Assembly: GCA_040755755.1 (NCBI GenBank)
Contig: JBFLZW010000001.1
Location: 124,001-188,000 of the forward strand
Source of the DNA: a bacterium
GTDB lineage: Bacteria; SZUA-182; DTGQ01
Reading direction: 5' to 3'
Length of the DNA stretch: 64,000 nucleotides
Shown here: positions 1 to 9,900 of the stretch, piece by piece
Position numbering within the stretch: position 1 is the first letter of the stretch
Layout of the letters: every line of letters starts with the position of its first letter
Program-made: the position numbers and the translations under genes
The notes under the pieces: model-generated
The model's database searches: none
What the model was told of the DNA's origin: nothing
Seen by the model: the letters and a program-made list of their open reading frames with translations, nothing else

Positions 1-54
1 CCTGAATCACCGACAGGTCAGGTGCTGCGGGAATTGGTTGGGAGTGGTTGGTGA
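1..54 (+). CDS. Possible C-terminal end of an upstream gene (partial)
   Basis: The first frame is open from the window edge to a TGA at 52-54 and gives a short tail ending in QVLRELVGSGW. The peptide looks plausible as the end of a protein. The second frame is also open for a similar length, so this is a weak call. No function can be assigned. Confidence 0.22.
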   Translation, partial: PESPTGQVLRELVGSGW

Positions 55-330
55 TTAGGGGTCAGTGGTCAGTGGTCAGTAAAAAATACGGAGTACCCCT
101 CATTCCCGCGAAAGCGGGAATCCAGTGGTTTCTTCTAAATAGCCTAAACCCAACATTCAGGACACCATTGGACCTGGCGGCTCATGGGTCAAATGTTGGG
201 TTTACTCCAAGATGGGAAACATCTGTGCCCTGGGGCCAAATTTACCAGCCTTGATTTCTGCCTTAGCTTATGATAAATTAAATGAAGGATAAATTATTTA
301 CGGATATCAAGAAAAAGTTAAGGGTCAAAA
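55..330. other. Intergenic repeats upstream of the acyl-ACP synthetase gene
   Basis: No credible gene is seen here. Near 60-80 there are tandem copies of GTCAGTG. At 101-124 lies a palindrome (CATTCCCGCGAAAGCGGG followed by AATCCA) that recurs inside the MITE at 5.2 kb. At 146-157 and 192-203 there is a perfect 12-bp inverted repeat (AAACCCAACATT / AATGTTGGGTTT) separated by 34 bases. Confidence 0.6.
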
Positions 331-1848
331 ATGCTTTTACACCAGCAATTTGTATCCGTGGCCAAAAAATATCCAGGCAAACTCTCCATCATTGACCGTA
401 CTACGGGGAAGCAGCTTACTTTCTCCAGTGCTCTTGTGGCGTCCCTCATCCTGGCTGATAAATTCCGGGAATATGAACCCGGTTATCTCGGCATCATGAT
501 TCCGACCTCTGCGGGTTGTGCCCTGGCTATTTTGGCTGCTTTAATGAGCGGCAGGATTCCGGTCATGATCAACTATTCAACCGGAGCTGCCTATAATGCC
601 GAATTTGCCCGGAAAAAATGCGGCTTCAAGACCATCATCACTTCAAGAACCCTGGTGGAGAAGATACATTGCCGCCTGGTCAGGGGAATGGTCTTCATCG
701 AGGATATCATGAAGAGCATTTCCACGGCAGACAAATTCAAGGCAGCGCTCAAGTCAAGATTACCGCTGCCGCTTCTTCTCAAAGCCATCCATCGAGGGGA
801 TGAAGACGACAATCTCGTCATCCTGTTCACCAGCGGCAGTGAAAAAGAGCCGAAAGCCGTCCAGTTGACTCACCGGAATATCGTCTCGAATGTCGAAGGT
901 CTGACCGAAATGTTCGGGTTTTCGGCAAAGGACCGTATGCTGGCCAATCTGCCCTATTTCCATGTGTTTGGTCAGACAGCCAACCTCTGGCTGCCCGTCT
1001 ATCACGGAATGACGATTATCGCTTATTCCAACCCGCTCGACTATAAGACCATCTGCACCATTGTTCGTGAGGAAAAACCGACCTTAATGGCCGGAACCCC
1101 ATTTTTTTTCAAAGGCTATCTTCACAAGTCGGAACCGGGTGATTTTCAGAGCATCCGCATCGCCCTGACTGGTGCTGATCGATGCCCGGAGGCGCTGCGC
1201 AGGGGATTTATGGATAAACACCGGATACCGCTGCTCGACGCCTATGGAACCACGGAGACATCACCGGCCATTTCCGCCAACACCCCAGAGTTCAACCGGC
1301 CCGGCAGTGTCGGCAGGATTCTTCCGAATATACAGGTGAGAATTGAAAATTACGAGACCGGCCGGGAATGCGCTGCCGGTGAAGTTGGCAGGATCCTGGT
1401 CAGGGGCGCTTCCGTGATGAAGGGATATCTTCATGATTTTGAAGAGACTTCACTGCACCTTCGGAATGGCTGGTACGATACCGGCGATATGGGATTTATG
1501 GACGTGGAAGGTTATCTCTGGCATGTCGGCAGGTTGAGGCGATTCGTTAAAATCGGAGGCGAAATGGTCTCGCTGGTTCGCGTGGAAACCATTCTGGAAA
1601 GGCTGCTTCCGGAAAATGTTTCCTGCTGTGTGGTTGAGATCCCCGATGCCCTGAAAGGGACCAGAATAGTGGCTGCGGTTACCCGGAAAGTCGATGAAAA
1701 GCGCATCCTGGAACAGATGGCAGAGCTGCTTCCCAACCTTGCCCTTCCAAAGCAGTTTGTGGTTATCGAGGACCTTCCCGGTCTTGAAAGCGTCAAGACA
1801 GACTTTCAGGCTGTTTCCGAGATGGTGCGCGCCAGATTGGGGAAGTGA
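331..1848 (+). CDS. Aas-like acyl-ACP/acyl-CoA synthetase (AMP-binding)
   Basis: This is a stand-alone ANL-superfamily adenylating enzyme that would activate a fatty acid with ATP and pass it to ACP or CoA. The P-loop-like motif ILFTSGSEKEPKAV begins near residue 164, the adenine motif DAYGTTETS is near residue 302, and the YDTGDMG and GRLRRFVKIGGEMVSL hinge region follows. The C-terminal catalytic lysine sits in SVKTDF, close to the SGKPDF of the synthetase half of E. coli Aas. The length of 505 residues fits one synthetase domain, and the acyltransferase half of Aas is missing. It converges with cas4, leaving only 32 bases between the stops. The true acceptor (ACP or CoA) cannot be decided from sequence. 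Confidence 0.85.
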   Translation: MLLHQQFVSVAKKYPGKLSIIDRTTGKQLTFSSALVASLILADKFREYEPGYLGIMIPTSAGCALAILAALMSGRIPVMINYSTGAAYNAEFARKKCGFKTIITSRTLVEKIHCRLVRGMVFIEDIMKSISTADKFKAALKSRLPLPLLLKAIHRGDEDDNLVILFTSGSEKEPKAVQLTHRNIVSNVEGLTEMFGFSAKDRMLANLPYFHVFGQTANLWLPVYHGMTIIAYSNPLDYKTICTIVREEKPTLMAGTPFFFKGYLHKSEPGDFQSIRIALTGADRCPEALRRGFMDKHRIPLLDAYGTTETSPAISANTPEFNRPGSVGRILPNIQVRIENYETGRECAAGEVGRILVRGASVMKGYLHDFEETSLHLRNGWYDTGDMGFMDVEGYLWHVGRLRRFVKIGGEMVSLVRVETILERLLPENVSCCVVEIPDALKGTRIVAAVTRKVDEKRILEQMAELLPNLALPKQFVVIEDLPGLESVKTDFQAVSEMVRARLGK

Positions 1849-1880
1849 GAAGGGGGAGAGTGTTCCTCCTGCTTCTTTTC

Positions 1881-2489
1881 CTACCAGACATCGGCGCAAA
1901 AGTTTTGGTATGTACATCCGGTACATTGGCCCCGGTTTTTCGTCTGACCGGGCAGCCGCTCTTTCTGCAGCATTTCCCGGATAGAAGATACGAGTTTCAG
2001 CACTTCTTCCTTGAGCTCTCCGGTAACGTGAAAGACCTCAACATCCTGGAGCGCAAGCAGATAGACAAACCCTTGGCTGACCTGTACCCCGGAGATATCT
2101 TCCAGCAGCAGAGCGTAAGCTGTCAGCGGGTAAAGAGAGCTTTTCGATGGTTTGGGGGCAGTGGTATCACTGAATTCGACGGGAAACAGCCCTTCGCTGG
2201 ACTTGACGATCATATCCGGCTGTCCGCTCAACCCCAGTCTCGATGATGTCAGGGCAGGCTGAAACACCCGTTCTCCTTCATCCAGGTGGTATTTTCCCAG
2301 CTTGCGCCGATGTTCGAGCTTTTCAAGGATGATCTGGTAACACCGGGAGCGTTCCTGGTATTCTGGCGCAGGTTCAGCTTCCGGCCACTGAAGGGATAAA
2401 AAATAGGTAAAGAACACTATCCGCGGACAGTTAATATACTGCTTGATATCGGTAACCGTAAGATTTATCACTGTCGGCAGCCTCACCAT
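1881..2489 (-). CDS. cas4: CRISPR-associated Cas4-like protein
   Basis: Cas4 proteins are PD-(D/E)xK nucleases with a 4Fe-4S cluster that help select and trim CRISPR spacers. All four cluster cysteines are visible: C21 in QYINCPR, and C189, C192 and C198 in GQCTGCTYQNFC. The metal-binding aspartate lies in LSGQPDMIV. The next motif reads FPVEFSDT, where Cas4 normally has VEYK or VDYK, so the catalytic lysine position is serine. Nuclease activity may therefore be lost or moved. The ATG overlaps the cas1 stop codon (ATGGTGA), so translation is probably coupled. No cas2, effector gene or repeat array is present nearby. The family call is solid; activity is uncertain. Confidence 0.85.
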   Translation of the reverse strand: MVRLPTVINLTVTDIKQYINCPRIVFFTYFLSLQWPEAEPAPEYQERSRCYQIILEKLEHRRKLGKYHLDEGERVFQPALTSSRLGLSGQPDMIVKSSEGLFPVEFSDTTAPKPSKSSLYPLTAYALLLEDISGVQVSQGFVYLLALQDVEVFHVTGELKEEVLKLVSSIREMLQKERLPGQTKNRGQCTGCTYQNFCADVW

Positions 2490-3694
2490 TTGAAGCGGAA
2501 AGGCTTGTATTTGCCCTCCTCGCCTCTGAGAAAAGAGGCCAGATGCCGGGCCTGAATCTGGATAATCGATCTGATCTGATATTCCCGGTCCTCAGAGATC
2601 TGCGTCGATCCAAGCCGTTCCAGGATTTTTTGGCCGATGGACTCTCGTGTCTCCGGATCCAGGAGTCCATTGTGCACGCGGTTGATCTCTCCCAGATTCA
2701 CCTGACTTATGATTGGCAGATCCACTACCGGCTGGCCGAATTCCTCAGCCAGGTCGAGCACGAGCGAGGACCTGCCCGGCTGGTCAACATGCAGAAAGCC
2801 TGCAAAGGGTTCAAGACCGGCCTGCAAAACCGCACCCCAGATTTGAGAATATAAAAGACCGTATCCGTAATTGAGCATCGAGCGGATGGCCTCCGCAGCC
2901 TGCTGGTGAACCCGGCCCAGGAATTCGAATTTCCGGTCGATAATTTTCCTGACGGCCTCCCAGTACATTCTGTTTCCCTCTTCTTCGACTTCCAGCAGTG
3001 CGGCCCGGATTTCATCGATGCTCTCTCCGGTGATCTTTTTGACCTTGCCTCTCAGCACTGTGATGGACCGGGCAGCTTCCTGTATCTTTTCCGCCCGCTG
3101 CGGGTCTTTTTGTTTGAGAGATTTATGGAAGAGGAGAACCAGTTTTTCCTGGTTATGGAACTTTCCCGACAGAATGGCTTTGCTCACTTCCACTCCCCGC
3201 TGGTCCTGAAAAGCCAGAATCTGTTCCCGCCGGATAAGGGTGGTGGATGTCAGCAGGGGAGAAGTAATCATGGCCAGGGGTCTTCCCGTAGAGCTCAGCA
3301 GGCTGAGCCGTATCCCACGCTGGCATAAATCTGCAATCAGGCCACTGGAAATGGAGATTCCCCTTGAAGAAATGATAACCTCATTCATATGGTGCAGAGG
3401 AAATTTATAGACTGTTTTCCCCTCCCTGCTCACGATCAGCCGTTCATTCTCCTGCTCAAGAAACACTCCGAACCCGGAGATGAGAAGTTGAGAGGAGTTT
3501 TTATTTTTGATCATCGAAAGTCCCTCATCGATGATCACCTCCTCCCCTTCGTCAGGCTCCCAATGAATTCCTATGGGAATTGGATCCGGGGTGCTGGTGA
3601 AAAGGGCCAATTGCCGGGGATGGTAAACCCTGGCCGGCCCGGGTGAATAGCCGGGATGCCCGGAGCAGACTTTCAGTCTAGCCTTGGCCTGCAT
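2483..3694 (-). CDS. cas1: CRISPR-associated endonuclease Cas1
   Basis: Cas1 is the integrase that inserts new spacers. The metal triad is present: a glutamate in EEEGNRMYW (about residue 238), H302 in GFLHVDQPGR, and an aspartate in SLVLDLAEEF. The start chosen is ATG at 3694, preceded by GGGAG at good spacing; an upstream TTG at 3739 lacks such a site. Even so, the protein has about 403 residues against a usual 300-340, because some 60 extra residues precede the typical beta-sheet start near MIKNKNSSQLLISG. That extension is proline-rich and unrecognised. The gene overlaps cas4 by 7 bases in a two-gene leftward unit without cas2. Confidence 0.9.
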   Translation of the reverse strand: MQAKARLKVCSGHPGYSPGPARVYHPRQLALFTSTPDPIPIGIHWEPDEGEEVIIDEGLSMIKNKNSSQLLISGFGVFLEQENERLIVSREGKTVYKFPLHHMNEVIISSRGISISSGLIADLCQRGIRLSLLSSTGRPLAMITSPLLTSTTLIRREQILAFQDQRGVEVSKAILSGKFHNQEKLVLLFHKSLKQKDPQRAEKIQEAARSITVLRGKVKKITGESIDEIRAALLEVEEEGNRMYWEAVRKIIDRKFEFLGRVHQQAAEAIRSMLNYGYGLLYSQIWGAVLQAGLEPFAGFLHVDQPGRSSLVLDLAEEFGQPVVDLPIISQVNLGEINRVHNGLLDPETRESIGQKILERLGSTQISEDREYQIRSIIQIQARHLASFLRGEEGKYKPFRFKW

Positions 3695-3810
3695 AGCTTT
3701 TTCTCCCTCTCTCTCTTTATTTTTTGCTACTAGAGCCAATCTGATACGGATTCAGTTATTGGTGATGACAGATATCTTTTTTCTGCGCCTTTGATCACCT
3801 CATAAAACAA

Positions 3811-3840
3811 TTATGGTAGACTTTTATTAATATACCATAA
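3811..3840. promoter_or_regulatory. Palindrome upstream of cas1 (possible operator)
   Basis: TTATGGTA and TACCATAA form a perfect 8-bp inverted repeat separated by 14 AT-rich bases, about 120 bases upstream of the cas1 start. Its place and symmetry would suit a dimeric regulator. No clear -35/-10 pair was found around it, so the role is a guess. Confidence 0.3.
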
Positions 3841-4003
3841 TAATACATAAAAATAAACATTTTTTCCAATATGGAAAGAAAGAAAAAATCTCTTGAAGGT
3901 TATCTATCCAGGAGAGGATTCGGTAAGGTCTTACGGAAAAAGAATAATTTGATAATTTGTTCTCCAGATTCATCCACCTCATCATAAGACAGCCAGTAGC
4001 AAT

Positions 4004-4040
4004 AAAAAAGGCAGAGTCATCCTGACTCTGCCTTTTAAAA
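4004..4040 (-). terminator. Rho-independent terminator after the PEP-CTERM gene
   Basis: AAAAGGCAGAGTCA pairs with TGACTCTGCCTTTT around a three-base loop, and read leftwards the stem runs into a T-rich tract. It lies 20 bases past the stop of the leftward gene at 4060. The A/T-flanked stem would also stop rightward transcription. Confidence 0.8.
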
Positions 4041-4059
4041 CTTTCAAATGAAATTTGGA

Positions 4060-4857
4060 TCATCCTCTCCGAACCCTTTTCTTAATCCCACCAACACCGA
4101 GCAAGCCAAAGAAGCCAAAGCCAAAAAGAACTATGGTGGAGGGTTCGGGGATAGGACATGCAAAGCTATGCCCTTGAACTGTATAAGTTGTCCCATCCCA
4201 CGTAAAGGAATGATCTACATTTACTATTTGTGGAAGTGACAGTGTGCCTTGTGTAGGATCATAAGTATACTCGCCTATCCATGACACTCTTACGGGATCG
4301 CCATTTGTTCTTATACATTCGCCACTTCCCTCAAAAGTGATACTACCAGGCCCATTGGGTGTTAATAATTGAGACCAAGGAGAAATGGAGACTATATCAA
4401 TAGGTCCACCATATGTTCCCTCCCAATGAGAATTAACTTCAACTTGCCCTCCTCCTAAGTTCCTAACCTCATAAGTCATATTAGTTTGACTACCATCCTC
4501 GTAAAACAACGTCCTTGAGGCATTATAATTCCAGTCTGTAAGTTCATATAACAGTGTTGTATTAGCAGGTGCTAAAGGACACAGTCCAATTCCATTACAA
4601 CATACTACACAGAGAAAAGAGCTTAATGACCATGCGGCTGGATGAAAATTTATAGGCGTAGTATTAAAAACAACAGAACCGTCTAAATAACCTGTATCTG
4701 TCTCAACGCTTCCTGCAAGAACTCCATCAAAAGGCATACCATTAAATATTCCATCTGTTACACCCGTCAATGTTATATTTGTAGCCTGAGCCCATGATCC
4801 ATGTAACAAAAATATTGCTACCGACAAAATAAGTATAATTTTATAATACCCTTTCAT
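4060..4857 (-). CDS. Secreted PEP-CTERM sorting-signal protein
   Basis: The chosen start is ATG at 4857, preceded by GGAGG eight bases upstream; it yields a clean signal peptide (MKGYYKIILILSVAIFLL... ending near GSWAQA). The C-terminus carries a PEP-CTERM tail: IPEPSTIVLFGFGFFGLLG, a hydrophobic segment, then the basic tail KKRVRRG. Such proteins are cut and anchored by an exosortase, usually with exopolysaccharide export; no exosortase gene is in the window. The roughly 210-residue middle is beta-rich with a CCNG cysteine cluster and is not recognised. The gene is much AT-richer than its neighbours and stands alone, which suggests transfer. The class is sure, the function unknown. Confidence 0.85.
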   Translation of the reverse strand: MKGYYKIILILSVAIFLLHGSWAQATNITLTGVTDGIFNGMPFDGVLAGSVETDTGYLDGSVVFNTTPINFHPAAWSLSSFLCVVCCNGIGLCPLAPANTTLLYELTDWNYNASRTLFYEDGSQTNMTYEVRNLGGGQVEVNSHWEGTYGGPIDIVSISPWSQLLTPNGPGSITFEGSGECIRTNGDPVRVSWIGEYTYDPTQGTLSLPQIVNVDHSFTWDGTTYTVQGHSFACPIPEPSTIVLFGFGFFGLLGVGGIKKRVRRG

Positions 4858-5192
4858 ATCAATTTCCTCCATTTTACCAATACCTCTCTCAAGATACATT
4901 AGGAATTGGAAATAAATGAGTCTATTGAAATTTACTATGATCTTGAGAATTTTCCAAATTGTGATTCAATGAAAACAATATGTTATGACTACCATTTGGG
5001 GAAAAATTCCTCAATTTTGGACTAAATAAACAGAGTCATAAATAAGTAAAGCGATTTTGGGATTTATTATCCCCCATGTCATTTAGTCAAAAGGACAGAA
5101 ATGGGCTCCTTATTTATTTACGCTGTCTTAGCCATACTATAGAACTTCCCCGCCACTGGTTCCGGAACTGGAAGCGTTATAGAATTACTATT

Positions 5193-5344
5193 CACTACCG
5201 GACACTTTTTCTGTCATTCCCGCGAAAGCGGGAATCCATGCATGGTTGCAGCAAACCCCTGGATTCAAGCCTACGCGGGAATGACGTGAAATACCTGCAC
5301 TTACAGACGCATACAGAGTCGGGAATAAAAAGTGTCCGGCAGTG
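5193..5344. mobile_element. MITE-like element, 152 bp, with 18-bp terminal inverted repeats
   Basis: The ends CACTACCGGACACTTTTT (5193-5210) and its complement at 5327-5344 match at 17 of 18 positions. Nested inside is a second inverted repeat built on GTCATTCCCGCGAAAGCGGG near 5213 and CGCGGGAATGAC near 5275. The element is flanked by AGAATTACTATT at 5181-5192 and AGAATTACTGTT at 5345-5356, a 12-bp near-perfect direct repeat that looks like a target duplication. It encodes no protein and would depend on a transposase elsewhere. Confidence 0.75.
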
Positions 5345-5356
5345 AGAATTACTGTT

Positions 5357-6009
5357 GAATATATGCATTTTTTATTCCAGATAATAAGTTATTGATATTT
5401 AACAGAAATTATCTTACTGACAAAGCTAAAATATGTAGCTTTTAACTACAATTATGGTAATTATTTAAGTAGCTAATTAATCACATGATATTATTGATAC
5501 TAAAAACAGGGTGATTGTAGTGATTTACTACACTTATAGCCATTTACTGATAAGATTATCAAAGATGCATGAAAAGGGCACAATACATGCCAGAGAAAAA
5601 CATCTAAATTCTTATTGTGGTTGGTTGTAACCATGATCGGTAGAAAAATCAGGTCCCCCTTTTTTCTTCAGACAGACATCATGAGACGCCCGGAAATGGC
5701 TCGAAGTATGTGATATGATAATTTCCCCTTTATGGCCTGAAGGTCGAATAGATGTCAGCGTGCGACTGGTGAATTACCTCATCGATTTTTCCTTTGAAAT
5801 AAGAGAGCAAGGATGCTCAATATTTTCCTTACTAAAACCGATGAGCGGCTATTTTTTCATGCGGGCCTGCCTGGAAGAACACAGTCACCCTGAAAAAATA
5901 ATGCTGGCATTTTTTTCCAAAAATAGATTATACTCTGTGAAGGTATGGAAAGTTAATAAAATCAGCTATTGGTCAGTCGTCAATTTTCAACGGCAGGTAC
6001 GTTCTCCTT
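5357..6009. other. AT-rich intergenic stretch
   Basis: About 650 bases, strongly AT-rich at first. An open frame at 5715-6071 has no ribosome-binding site or recognisable features and overlaps the biotin ligase gene, so it is not called. No convincing promoter or RNA was found. Confidence 0.5.
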
Positions 6010-6918
6010 ATGGCAGGAATTCTCCTCTGGGGGACCGGCCTCTGCGGCAGAGCCGAAGAGACCAGTCCTGATCTACTGTCAAAAGCGGCCCCGCCAGGGG
6101 TAGTCGATATTTTGGAATTGTCGCCCTGGTTTGATCTTTCCATCGTCAGGGAGGGGCCGAAAAGCAGGTGCTGGGTATCGTCGCAGTGCCGGGAGGGTCC
6201 ACCTCTGATCATTACCGGCAGTTGCTCTTCCAGTCTCGATCTGGCCTGGCACTTTCATCGGATGGGTATTCTTCCGGTCTGGGGTTCGGTTCTGTCTCAC
6301 AGCCAATGGGCGGGAAGAGGGCAATTTGGCCGGGTATGGCTTTCTCCGCCGGGGAATATTTATGCTGCCTGGCGTCTGCCCAATCCTCCAAGGCCCTGGG
6401 CTGACATGCTTTCCCTGGTGGTGGGATACATGATTATCCGGGGCCTCATGAGCGAGGGGATTTCGGTCCGGCTCAAGTGGCCCAATGACCTTGTTATCGA
6501 CAGGAAAAAGGTTGGCGGAATTCTGATTGAGGCTAAACGGGATGCGATTATTGCCGGTGTGGGCATTAACCTGGTTTCAAGCCCGGAGAAATTACAGCTC
6601 GATGACCCTTTGGCACTTCCACCCATCTCCCTGAAGGCAGCCGGGTATTCGGCCAGACTGCTTGATCTTTGGAACAGGCTGGTATTGATTGGCCAGTCCT
6701 GCTGCCATGAAACGATCTTCTCCGGCTCGCCAGAGCGGTTTATTTCGTATCTCCAGCCTCACCTCGCTTTTATGGGCGAAGAGGTCACCATCGACGACCA
6801 TCGCGGCGCGGGGCTCTATCGGGCGGAAACTGTGGGGCTGGATCGCAGCGGCGGCCTCCTGATACGGGTATCGTCAGGCAGGGAAAGAGTAATCCATTCC
6901 GGAAAGATATATCCTTGA
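6010..6918 (+). CDS. birA: Biotin--[biotin carboxyl carrier protein] ligase
   Basis: Biotin protein ligase forms biotinyl-AMP and attaches biotin to a carrier lysine. The signature GRGQFGRVW near residue 101 matches the GRGRxGRxW adenylate loop with one change. KWPND near residue 156 and KVGGILIEA near residue 170 complete the catalytic core. There is no N-terminal helix-turn-helix, so it should not act as a repressor; instead about 75 unrecognised residues precede the SSSLDLAWHF motif. No strong ribosome-binding site precedes the ATG at 6010, so the start is less sure than the family. The next gene, 73 bases downstream, is pyruvate carboxylase, an obvious substrate. Confidence 0.88.
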   Translation: MAGILLWGTGLCGRAEETSPDLLSKAAPPGVVDILELSPWFDLSIVREGPKSRCWVSSQCREGPPLIITGSCSSSLDLAWHFHRMGILPVWGSVLSHSQWAGRGQFGRVWLSPPGNIYAAWRLPNPPRPWADMLSLVVGYMIIRGLMSEGISVRLKWPNDLVIDRKKVGGILIEAKRDAIIAGVGINLVSSPEKLQLDDPLALPPISLKAAGYSARLLDLWNRLVLIGQSCCHETIFSGSPERFISYLQPHLAFMGEEVTIDDHRGAGLYRAETVGLDRSGGLLIRVSSGRERVIHSGKIYP

Positions 6919-6991
6919 GAAGTGGTCAGCGGCCACTATCTTTTGACTCCTGAAAACTATGCTTAAATAGAAATAACGAGAGGAAAAACAC

Positions 6992-9900
6992 ATGAAAAAA
7001 GGGAAACCATTCGAGCAGGTACTTGAGAGCGTGCGGGGGAAAAGAATACTGGTTGCCAACCGGGGTATTCCGGCCCGGCGGATTGTGCGGTCCATCCGGG
7101 AGGTTTTCAATGCGATTCCGATCATGACAGCCACGGATGTGGATAAAACCGCACCCTTTACCTCCGGAGCCCAGGAGTTGCTTCTTCTGGGAGAAAACAC
7201 CCGGGCTTATCTGGATATGGACCTGATCATCTCCCTGGCCAAGGCGCGGGGCATCTTTGCCATTCATCCCGGCTGGGGGTTTATGTCCGAGGACGACTCA
7301 TTCCCTGCCAGGTGCGAGGAGGCGGGCATTGTCTTTATCGGCCCAAGCACTGAGGCCATGCGGCTTCTTGGCAATAAAGTGGAGGTCAGGGCTCTGGCCC
7401 GGAAGCTGGGGATCCCGGTTGTGCCGGGGTCTTTGGGTGCGGTCAGTGTGGATGAAGCCAGACGGGTGGCCAGAGAGCTTGGCTTTCCGATCATGCTCAA
7501 GGCCGAGGGCGGAGGCGGGGGCAGGGGCATTTACGAGATATTTGAAGAGGATCAACTGGAGAAGGCCTTTGGCAAGGCTTCGGCCCTTGCTCAGGCAACG
7601 TTCGGCAATCCCGGCCTGTATGTGGAGCGGCTCCTGACCAGTGTCCGCCACCTTGAAATTCAGGTCGCGGCTGACCGCTACGGGAATGTTTTTGCCTTTG
7701 ACGAGCGCGACTGCACGGTTCAGCGAAAACATCAGAAGCTGGTGGAGATTACCCCTACACCCTGGCCCGGCATGACTCAGGACCTTCGCAACCAGCTGAA
7801 GCGCTATGCCGAGGACCTGGTCAGGGAGGTGGGCTACTATTCCCTGGCCACGGTGGAGTTTCTGGTTGATGGGCAGGGGAACCCCTACCTGATCGAAGTC
7901 AACACCCGGCTTCAGGTGGAACATGGCATTACCGAGTGCCGCTACGGCATTGATCTGGTGGAAGAGCAGATCGCCATTGCCCTGGGAGCCAGCCTGCGGT
8001 TTAATAAAAAGGACACCGTCCCCTTCAACCATGCCATGCAGGTGCGCGTCAACTGCGAGGACCCGCAGAGCAACTTCGCTCCCAATGCCGGGCTGATTAC
8101 CCGCTACATCTCGCCCGGAGGTCAGGGGATACGGCTTGACTCCTGTGTTTCGTCAGGCTATGAATTCCCTTCGGAGTACGATTCGGCTGCCTCCCTGCTG
8201 ATCGCCTACGGAAAGACCTGGACCAAGGTGCTGGGAATCATGGACCGGGCCCTTCGGGAATATACCATCAGCGGCCTGAAGACCACCATACCCTTCCATT
8301 TGCAGATTATTGACCATCCCCAGTTCAGGGCTGGTGATTTCGATACCAATTTCATTGCCAATACCCCCTCCCTCATGGATTACCAGGTGCATGAGCCCGA
8401 ACCCCTGCGCCTGTCGCGGCTGGTGGCCGAGATTTCAGCCAGGGGCTACAACCCCTTTGTCCAACTAGGCGAATACCGGGGCAGGCAGGATAAGCGGCTG
8501 GGTAGATTTACGCCGGTTGTGCCGGAAAAAAATTTCGACCGCCACCAGCATACCTATCCCAGGGGAGACCGCACGGCCCTGCTGGATTATATCCGCGATT
8601 CCAGGCTGGTTCATTTCACCGATACCACGACCCGCGATGTCACCCAGTCAAACAGCGGAAACCGCTTCCGCCTGGCCGAAGACCAGCTCATCGGGCCATA
8701 TCTTGACCATTGCGGCTTTTTCTCTCTGGAAAACGGCGGCGGAGCGCATTTTCATGTGGCCATGATGGCCAATATGACCTACCCCTTCCAGGAGGCCAGG
8801 GACTGGAACCGGTTTGCGCCCAATACCCCCAAGCAGATTCTGATCCGATCGACCAATGTGCTCGGCTACAAGCCCCAGCCCAAAAACCTGATGAGGCTGA
8901 CCGGCGAGATGATCTGCGAGCACTACGATGTGATCCGCTGCTTTGATTTTCTAAACTATATCGACAGTATGGAGCCTTTTGCCGAGGTGGCCTTAAACTC
9001 CAGATCAAATATTTTCGAACCAGCCATATCCCTCTCCTGGGCTGCGGGGTTTGATGTACCCCACTACCTTGGCGTGGTGGAGAAAATAATCGATATGGTA
9101 ACCAGGGTCAGCGGCACTGGCAGGAAGAAGGCCACCAGCCTTTTTATCCTGGGTCTGAAGGACATGGCCGGAGTCTGTCCGCCCCGGTTCATGAGGGAAC
9201 TGGTCGGGGCCATCAGGAAACGCTATCCGGATCTGGTCATCCACTATCACCGGCACTACACCGATGGCCTGTTTATCCCGGCAACGGGGGCAGCGGTCGA
9301 GGCAGGAGCCCAGATCGTGGATACGGGCCTTGGTCCTGCTGTCCGATGGTATGGTCAAGGGGATGTTCTGGCTACCGCCGCCTTTGTCGAGGGCGAACTT
9401 GGCCTGGCCACCAACCTGAATAAAGAGATGATCCGAAGCTGCGGCTTCCTGCTGAAGCAGATCATGCCCTACTATGACCGGTATGCCGCCCCGTATTTTC
9501 AGGGGATCGATCATGACGCCGTATCACACGGCATGCCGGGGGGGGCCACATCCTCCTCGCAGGAGGGGGCGATGCAGCAGAATTACATTCACCTTCTGCC
9601 CTCCATGCTCCGTTTCCTGGCCGGAATCCGCACCATTGTCCGCTACCATGACGTAACTCCCGGCTCTCAGATCACCTGGAATACGGCCTTTCTGGCCGTG
9701 ACCAGCGCCTTCAAGCGGGGCGGGGAGCAGGAAGTCCGGCATCTTCTCGCAGTGCTGGACAAGGTGGTCAACACTCCGGAGGGAGAAATGAGCGATGAGC
9801 TGAAAAAAGAGCGGCTGATGATTTACCGGGAGAGTAACGACGCTTTCCGTCAACTCCTGCTGGGGCAGTTTGGCCCGCTCCCTCTGGGTTTTCCGCCCGA

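Noticed and set aside
48-254. Open frame of 68 codons
   Set aside because: It runs through the GTCAGTG repeats and the GCGGGAAT palindrome and has no ribosome-binding site.
1-4060. CRISPR array expected near cas1 and cas4
   Set aside because: No regularly spaced 24-40 base repeats are present on either side of the genes or elsewhere in the window; the nearby repeats are single palindromes.
5715-6071. Open frame of 118 codons before the biotin ligase
   Set aside because: No RBS, no recognisable features, and it overlaps the conserved biotin ligase frame.
7298-8032. Antisense frame of 244 codons inside pyruvate carboxylase
   Set aside because: The sense strand encodes conserved biotin carboxylase motifs throughout; the antisense product has no features.
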